The translations under genes and the position numbers were made by a program. The notes below the pieces were generated by a model that was not told the DNA's origin, ran no database searches, and was given only the letters and a program-made list of their open reading frames with translations. From CAZMCH01 sp964564735 (lineage in GTDB: Bacteria; Poribacteria; DTPJ01), in contig CAZMCH010000072.1 in the NCBI GenBank assembly GCA_964564735.1, positions 1 to 21,935 on the forward strand: DNA of 21,935 nucleotides. The letters are read 5' to 3'. This document shows, one piece after another, positions 16,979-21,935 of this stretch (the stretch's first letter is position 1; each line of letters opens with the position of its first letter).

Positions 16979-18277
16979 CTAATTATAATTATTTGCGACA
17001 TTTTCTATGATTGACAAAAACTGCTTTGCCATAAGCTCAATTGTGAATTTCTCACGGACAGCATTCATGCCTTGATTGCCTAATTCACGCATTTGAACAG
17101 GATTAAGCAATAAAGATTCAATGGCATTTGCCAGCGATTGAGGTTCATTTGGCTCATATATTATACCACCTTTTGTCATATTAAGCAATTCTGGAAAAGC
17201 ACCATGATTTGGCTGAACGACTGGAACTCCTGAAGCCATTGCTTCCGTAATATATACCCCAAAGGCTTCTTTATGCTCTGCTGGAACAGATAAAACAGAT
17301 AGGGATTTTAGAAAATCTGTTCTTGATTTTCCACTAAGATTTGGCAAAAATTCTACATCATCTATGACATTTGCAGATTTTAGCTTCTTTTTGATGCTAT
17401 CAACATAAGGTTCATCACCCGGCGACATACCACCAGCAAGACGTAATTTGACATTGGGAATACGATTGTTTTTCTTTAATATTATGAATGAATCTGCAAG
17501 GACACCTAGCCCTTTTTCTTGGCATTGCCTCTCTAAAAATCCAATAACAAAAGGATTGGATGGTAAATCTGACTGTAAATAGTTTTCTGCGCGTATACCA
17601 TTATATACGACATGAACACGTTCATAAGGAATATCTAGTTTATTACACATCAAGTCTTTATAATATTGGCTAACGGTTATAAATGCATCTATATCTTTTG
17701 AACGCTTTGATATTGTTTCATATAATAGCTTGCTCTGTGAAGCAGACATTGCATCAAGCCAAATATCTTCGTCCTGCAAAACACAAATAAGCGGTATTTT
17801 AAGTCTTTTCTTGATTTCATGAGCCATGCCTATAAGTAATGCGTTTGAGAATTGCACCAGATCGGGCTTACCCTCGAATTCTAGCCAATCTACAAGCCTT
17901 TTGACCTCTTTTGCTTGATTGCCTTCTTCACCAAGTAACATAGAAAGTGTCATATCGCCAAGTTCTTCTGCCCTAGTCATGCCTGACTTTTTGCCTACCC
18001 ATTTTAACAAAGCAGGAAAATCAAATAATTTATCTATCCATCGAGGCGTTTTTCGAAAAATTGAAGATTTTTGCTGGAGATATACGTTTATTCCACCAAA
18101 GAATATAGGCGCATCAGGCTTGCAATGCTCATTATCAGACATTATGGGAAGGTAAAGAGGCACAACCGCAACTTCGTGACCTTTTCCTCTCATTGCCATA
18201 ACTAGATTAGTGTCCCGAAAGCAATTCTCACAATAAAAAGCATTTCCAGAACCCGGAACAAGTTGAATAATCTTCAT
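16979..18277 (-). CDS. GT4-like glycosyltransferase with N-terminal CxxC (CENC) signature
   Basis: 432 residues with a GT-B fold. The N-terminal half starts IIQLVPGSGNAFYCENCFRD, then GHEVAVVPLYLP. The C-terminal half binds the nucleotide sugar and has the retaining GT4 EX7E motif (Glu337 to Glu345 in EAFGVYITEAMASG). The form LTPG-FYC-xxC-xRD is one I recall from glycosyltransferases of planctomycete- and verrucomicrobia-like bacteria; donor and acceptor are unknown. No membrane segment is evident. ATG 18277 is chosen over TTG 18301 because AAAGG lies about 10 nt before it and residue 2 onward matches the family start. It is the first gene of the four-gene operon. Confidence 0.9.
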   Translation of the reverse strand: MKIIQLVPGSGNAFYCENCFRDTNLVMAMRGKGHEVAVVPLYLPIMSDNEHCKPDAPIFFGGINVYLQQKSSIFRKTPRWIDKLFDFPALLKWVGKKSGMTRAEELGDMTLSMLLGEEGNQAKEVKRLVDWLEFEGKPDLVQFSNALLIGMAHEIKKRLKIPLICVLQDEDIWLDAMSASQSKLLYETISKRSKDIDAFITVSQYYKDLMCNKLDIPYERVHVVYNGIRAENYLQSDLPSNPFVIGFLERQCQEKGLGVLADSFIILKKNNRIPNVKLRLAGGMSPGDEPYVDSIKKKLKSANVIDDVEFLPNLSGKSRTDFLKSLSVLSVPAEHKEAFGVYITEAMASGVPVVQPNHGAFPELLNMTKGGIIYEPNEPQSLANAIESLLLNPVQMRELGNQGMNAVREKFTIELMAKQFLSIIENVANNYN

Positions 18278-18686
18278 ATTATCTAACCTTTCGTATGCCA
18301 AATTCTGTTACCAAAAATTGTCATTTAGGAATAACATACCAAATATATATATAATATACAACTGCTATTTTGCGTTGAGTATTCCCTGTGTTTTCGAAAG
18401 TTTGGCACTTGAGGCATCTCATAACTAGAATGTTATAATATAATCATTAAATTGTTAGAGATTGTCTGTCGTCATAATGAGAAGACTGATGACTAGACTA
18501 TCATTCTAATTATTCAGAGTTATCCAAATTTGAGGCGCACTTAGTAAAAAGCCTTGCATACAGATATCTATAGTGCTAAAATTAGACATCAGGCAATTGT
18601 TAAATAAGGCATATCTCTGTATTTATATAGATTTAATTTATTTGTTTTTATCTATGACTAAATAAATATAATAAAAGGAGAAACCG
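18278..18686. other. Divergent intergenic region between the glycosyltransferase operon and the glycyl radical enzyme
   Basis: 409 bp, AT-rich, no gene. On the plus strand TTGAGG (18409-18414) and a perfect TATAAT (18434-18439) are 19 bp apart, a weak promoter candidate for the glycyl radical enzyme that would leave a leader of about 240 nt. TTGTTA-N17-TATTTA nearer the gene is another weak candidate. On the minus strand TTGTAT-N17-TATGTT near 18330-18360 could serve the glycosyltransferase. Arms at 18551-18567 and 18606-18622 can pair in two ways (see findings). I saw no FNR-type TTGAT-N4-ATCAA site. Confidence 0.45.
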
Positions 18687-21398
18687 ATGGGTATAGCAGT
18701 TGAGGAAATACAAAAGGTTGATCGGATTTTATTCTTAAAGGAAAGAATCCCAAGTGGAACTCGTGAAACTTGCTTTGATAGAGCAATTTTAATAACGGAG
18801 GGATATAGAGAAGCCTCTGCAGACCCAATTATCATTAGAAGGGCCAAAGCCCTTGCAAATGTCTTAAATAAAATGACGGTGCGAATATTTGACGAGGAAT
18901 TAATTGTTGGGGATCAGTCTGTCAGTCAACAGGCAGGGCATAATTATCCTGAATTTGGTGCATGGGGCGGATTCTCAAAGCCTCAACGTGTCCCAAGAAA
19001 AGATAAATCAAGTTATAAAAACCTTGCGCTTCTTCCTGATGCAGTTGCAAATGCATCATCAGTTTTATCGGGTCATTCTATTCATCAGATAACCCATCTA
19101 AATGATGGTTTATACAATAACCAGAATAGCTGGATTTCTAATGGTGAACCTTCATGGGCTGAGATTGATTTGGGCGATATTTACACTGTCTCAAAAGTCG
19201 TTTTTGGCAGTGAACACGCAGGAAATTATGATGATAGATCTGCAACAGAATTTCAGATACTTATATCAACTGATTATGAATCATGGGATTGTGTTTATGA
19301 ATATTGTGGTGATCCTGTTCGTAGGACAAAATCATTTGTATTTGAGCCAACCAAAGCAAGGTGGGTGCGTATAAATATAGATAAAAGCGTTGATGGGAAT
19401 GTCCGTATAGATGAGATTGAAATCTATGGCGATATGAAAACTGATGAGATAGAAGAAATTGATGAAAAGGATTATTATGCAGAACAGATGGCTGAAGTAG
19501 CAAGATTTTGGCAAGAAAACCCAAGATTGCGTGCCACCGGATCGCTTTTTGGTCATACGGTCCCTGGATTTCAAAAGATAATAGAAAAGGGCTTTAGCGG
19601 TATAGGCACAGATGCCCAAGCTATGCTTGATAACATGGATCCGACTGATCCAGAACAGATCGAGAAAGAGCCATTTTGGAAAGCGATGGTAATAATATGT
19701 GAGGCTATGGGAAATTTTGGTAGGCGATATGCAAATAAAGCAAGGGAAATGGCTATTTGTGAAGATGAGCCACGCAGACGGAGCGAATTAGAAAGAATCG
19801 CTGAAGTCTGTGAGCAAGTGCCTTATAAACCCGCAAGGAATTTTTATGAAGCGTTGCAAACCCTATGGTTTGGGCATCTTTTTATTGAGCTAGAAGATCC
19901 GCCAAATGCTCATTCAATCGGCAGAATTGATCAAATGCTATATCCATATTATCAACAAGATATAGAGAATGGCAAAATAACAAGAGAAGAAGCCCTAGAG
20001 TTGTTGCAGTGCTTTGCCTTGAAAATATGGAAAAGCTATGACGTTCAAGATACAATGATTGGCGGACAGAAAGCGGATGGTTCTGATGCGGTCAACGATA
20101 TTTCATTCCTCTATCTTGAGGCTGTTGAGAGCCTTGATCTGCATTTACAGCTTTCAGCAAGGTATCATAGGAATATTGACAAAGCGTTTTGGCGTAGGGT
20201 TGCAGAAGTAAACGCTAGAAGGCGTGGGCTTCCACAGATGTTTAATGATGATGTTATTGTTCCTGCTCTTGTTAAAAAGGGCGTACCCATTGAAGAAGCA
20301 AGGGATTATGCAATAATTGGCTGTATAGAAGTGACTATCCCCGGGAAGTGTGATCCAAGAGTCGTCAACCATTATGTAAATCTTGCAAAATGCCTTGAAT
20401 ATGCCCTTAATGATGGCGTCTGCATGATGACAGGCAGACAAAATGGTGCAAGAACAGGTGATCCCGCAACATTCAAATCTTTTGAAGACGTTTGGTCTGC
20501 ATATAAAGAACAAGTCACTTTTGACATGAGAAGCCATGTTCCGGGTATGCACAGAGCAGAGATAGAGCAACGGGAAAGATTTCCAATGCCAATATTATCT
20601 GCTTTAACAGATGATTGCATTGAAAAAGGAATTGATATAACTGCTGGAGGGGCAAGGTATAACTCAACAGGTGTCTGTGGATATGGTATGGCTAATGTTG
20701 GCGATTCGCTTGCGGTTATAAAGAAACTCGTTTTCGAAGAAAAAGCCATAGATTTAATGGATGTCGTCAATGCAATGAGAGCAAATTTTGATGGACTGGA
20801 GTCTTTGAGATTGATGTTTCTCAATGATGTTCCAAAATACGGCAATGATGAGGATTACGTTGACAACATAGTTGTTGATGTATGCAAGCATTTTTGCGAT
20901 GAGCTTGAGCAATATCGCAATCCCAGAGGCGGAAAATATCATGCCCATTTGTTTTCATTCGTTATTGCTGTTCATGGTGGATCAGGAACAGGCGCATCTG
21001 CAGATGGTCGCAAAGCAGGACAGCCATTGGCGAATAGCCTTGCACCACAACAGGGCAGAGATATAAAGGGTGTTACTGCAATGCTGAAATCTATCAGTAA
21101 GATAGATCAAACGCTTGCAGCTGCGGGAACTTCACTAATATTTGATCTTCATCCATCAGCCATATCGGGTGAACATGGCATAGAAAAGCTAGATCATCTA
21201 ACAAGAACTTATTTTGATTTAGGTGGCGGACATGCTGAATGTAATATCGTTGATGAAAAGATATTAAGGCTTGCGCAAAAAGAGCCAGAAAAATATAGTC
21301 ATCTATCAGTTAGAGTTGCAGGCTATAGCGCATATTTTGTCAATCTAGATTCTGCTATGCAAGAACATATCATACAAAAGACGAAAAATGCACTTTAG
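18687..21398 (+). CDS. Glycyl radical enzyme (GRE eliminase type) with an inserted discoidin/F5/8 type C domain
   Basis: 903 residues; about 790 is usual. The PFL-like barrel is complete. The N-terminus (TEGYREASADP, ELIVGDQS) is typical. The thiyl cysteine is Cys546 with Glu548 in GCIE, as in the dehydratase/lyase group rather than the CC of pyruvate formate-lyase. GGARYNSTGV (654-663) and VGDSLAVIKKLVFEE follow. The glycyl-radical loop RVAGYSAYF carries Gly879. Residues about 113-250 do not fit the barrel. They read as an F5/8 type C (discoidin) module: LNDG, SWI, WAEIDLG, a strand with EFQILISTD, and ARWVRINI to IDEIEIYGD. Removing it leaves about 765 residues, normal for a GRE. The substrate is unknown. 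No radical-SAM activating enzyme lies in the window. AAAAGGAG lies 6 nt before the ATG. The enzyme would be inactivated by oxygen. Confidence 0.92.
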   Translation: MGIAVEEIQKVDRILFLKERIPSGTRETCFDRAILITEGYREASADPIIIRRAKALANVLNKMTVRIFDEELIVGDQSVSQQAGHNYPEFGAWGGFSKPQRVPRKDKSSYKNLALLPDAVANASSVLSGHSIHQITHLNDGLYNNQNSWISNGEPSWAEIDLGDIYTVSKVVFGSEHAGNYDDRSATEFQILISTDYESWDCVYEYCGDPVRRTKSFVFEPTKARWVRINIDKSVDGNVRIDEIEIYGDMKTDEIEEIDEKDYYAEQMAEVARFWQENPRLRATGSLFGHTVPGFQKIIEKGFSGIGTDAQAMLDNMDPTDPEQIEKEPFWKAMVIICEAMGNFGRRYANKAREMAICEDEPRRRSELERIAEVCEQVPYKPARNFYEALQTLWFGHLFIELEDPPNAHSIGRIDQMLYPYYQQDIENGKITREEALELLQCFALKIWKSYDVQDTMIGGQKADGSDAVNDISFLYLEAVESLDLHLQLSARYHRNIDKAFWRRVAEVNARRRGLPQMFNDDVIVPALVKKGVPIEEARDYAIIGCIEVTIPGKCDPRVVNHYVNLAKCLEYALNDGVCMMTGRQNGARTGDPATFKSFEDVWSAYKEQVTFDMRSHVPGMHRAEIEQRERFPMPILSALTDDCIEKGIDITAGGARYNSTGVCGYGMANVGDSLAVIKKLVFEEKAIDLMDVVNAMRANFDGLESLRLMFLNDVPKYGNDEDYVDNIVVDVCKHFCDELEQYRNPRGGKYHAHLFSFVIAVHGGSGTGASADGRKAGQPLANSLAPQQGRDIKGVTAMLKSISKIDQTLAAAGTSLIFDLHPSAISGEHGIEKLDHLTRTYFDLGGGHAECNIVDEKILRLAQKEPEKYSHLSVRVAGYSAYFVNLDSAMQEHIIQKTKNAL

Positions 21399-21545
21399 CC
21401 ATAGTCGAATAGGATGTCTATAGGAGAAAAAAGAGAGATAATAAAGTCTTTTAAGATGAAAAAAATCGTGCTTTTTTATTTATGGAAAAGTGCTATTTGG
21501 TGAGTAATATCAACAAAAAAATCAGTTTTATGAAGATTTTATTTT

Positions 21546-21653
21546 CCTATTTTTCCACAAATTTTTTAATTATTTGATTTTTGAAAAAACTATAAAACTA
21601 TCTCTATATAATATATAGAGTTGAGCAAAGAAAAATGTGAATAGAAAAATAGG
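21546..21653. repeat. AT-rich nested inverted repeat
   Basis: Outer arms CCTATTTTTC (21546-21555) and GAAAAATAGG (21644-21653) are perfect complements. CACA and TGTG just inside them can extend the pairing. Near the centre, CTCTATATA (21602-21610) and TATATAGAG (21612-21620) form a 9-bp palindrome around one base. Function unknown; it could be a chance structure in AT-rich DNA or a decayed small element. Confidence 0.45.
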
Positions 21654-21710
21654 CTTATATCAATTGCCAATTCAAAATTGTTATTATAGACGTTACCGCA
21701 ATAAAGAAAC

Positions 21711-21800
21711 TATACAATATATTTCATATATCACTCCATTCGGAGTTTTTATGTTTTTTTGATTGCTGTTTCTATAAATATTTCGTCCCTTCGGGACTTA
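21711..21800. repeat. Two diverged copies of a ~60-bp stem-loop unit
   Basis: Unit 1 reads CTATACAATATATTTCA, then stem ACTCC (21733-21737), loop ATTC, GGAGT, then T-run and ATG. Unit 2 reads CTATAAATATTTC, then stem GTCCC (21785-21789), loop TTC, GGGAC, then TTATG. Both have the same order (AT leader, 5-bp stem, TTATG or TTTTTATG), but different stem bases that still pair. They start about 61 bp apart. Similar short intergenic units (ATATTTCG-stem) are, as I recall, common in some Bacteroidetes-like genomes. Confidence 0.5.
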
Positions 21801-21816
21801 TGAAATGTGATTTCAC
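21801..21816. repeat. Interlocked short palindrome
   Basis: TGAAAT-GTG-ATTTCA (21801-21815) is a 6-bp stem with a 3-nt loop. It overlaps a second pairing, TGTGA-T-TCACA (within 21806-21816). The two pairings exclude each other. It directly follows the second stem-loop unit and may belong to the same element. Confidence 0.4.
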
Positions 21817-21866
21817 ATCAAAAATCCCTTATGTTTTTCTTAAGTTGATACACATGGAGGATTTTT

Positions 21867-21935
21867 AATACCCCCCCCTTTATCCCCCCTTGAAAAGGGG
21901 GAATTATAGTAAGTTGCCCTTAAAAAGGGGGGATT
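21867..21935. repeat. Nested C-run/G-run palindromic intergenic repeat reaching the window end
   Basis: An inner hairpin pairs CCCCCTT (21885-21891) with AAGGGGG (21895-21901). Outer arms, AATA plus eight C and TTT on the left and AAAGGGGGGATT on the right (21924-21935), are near-perfect complements. The middle reads ATTATAGTAAGTTGCCC. This layout is like the dispersed CCCCCCTTT/AAAGGGGG palindromes found in many bacterial intergenic regions (from memory). The element may continue past the window. Confidence 0.6.

Larger units (their letters stand above)
21399..21935. other. 537-bp gene-free, palindrome-rich tail of the window
   Basis: No coding frame on either strand is supported. The stretch is very AT-rich up to about 21780, then contains short GC-rich stems. 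It holds an AT inverted repeat (21546-21653), a pair of related stem-loops (about 21711-21800), a short palindrome (21801-21816) and a C/G-run palindrome (21867-21935). No clear strong terminator follows the glycyl radical enzyme. The A7/T6 stem at 21459-21477 is only a weak candidate. Confidence 0.6.

Noticed and set aside
18278..18686. FNR-type oxygen-responsive site before the glycyl radical enzyme
   Set aside because: Expected for an oxygen-sensitive enzyme, but no TTGAT-N4-ATCAA-like sequence was found.
20372..20845. 157-codon minus-strand frame
   Set aside because: It lies wholly inside the glycyl radical enzyme on the other strand and shows no family motif.
21459..21477. Terminator of the glycyl radical enzyme
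   Set aside because: The stem would be only A-T pairs (A7 and T6 around TCGTGC), too weak to call as an intrinsic terminator.

Overview
The window is AT-rich bacterial chromosomal DNA, apparently from an anaerobic or microaerophilic lineage with a cell wall. MurJ and two proteins with export signals point to a peptidoglycan-containing envelope. Rubrerythrin and an oxygen-sensitive glycyl radical enzyme point to low oxygen. I cannot assign a phylum. There is no sign of phage, plasmid, IS transposase or CRISPR, and I saw no tRNA or rRNA. All intact genes look chromosomal.

Left arm (1-10982, all minus strand), read in transcription order. First is an exported thioredoxin plus six-bladed NHL propeller protein (8985-10982). 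A 330-bp gap follows, carrying a good sigma70-type promoter. Then come murJ, the lipid II flippase (7038-8654), and, 35 bp further on, a giant secreted protein (from 7002 through the left edge, at least 2334 codons). The giant protein has a signal peptide, a DNDGDG acidic loop, three Ig-like domains and at least 17 degenerate bacterial Ig-like (BIG_2-type) domains in tandem. Because it is open at the window edge it is easily missed as a gene.

Centre. A plus-strand operon holds lexA, pfkA (ATP-type phosphofructokinase) and a DUF72/YecE gene (11285-13718), driven by a near-consensus promoter with a 12-bp palindrome over its -10. It meets a minus-strand rubrerythrin gene tail to tail, with a perfect 11-bp terminator hairpin between them. 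Further right is a tightly packed minus-strand operon: a GT4-like glycosyltransferase, gpmA, a small SAM methyltransferase and a Gfo/Idh/MocA oxidoreductase lacking the usual EKP lysine (18277 down to 14441). Rubrerythrin follows it after about 100 bp.

Right arm. A 409-bp divergent intergenic region precedes a plus-strand glycyl radical enzyme of 903 residues (18687-21398). It has the thiyl cysteine in a GCIE motif and the glycyl-radical loop RVAGYSAYF. A discoidin-like F5/8 type C domain appears to be inserted in its N-terminal part. This is the most unusual gene here, and no activating enzyme is visible. The last 537 bp are gene-free and packed with palindromes: an AT-rich nested inverted repeat, two related stem-loop units, and a C-run/G-run nested palindrome that reaches the window end. 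The last of these resembles a dispersed intergenic repeat and may mark an assembly edge.
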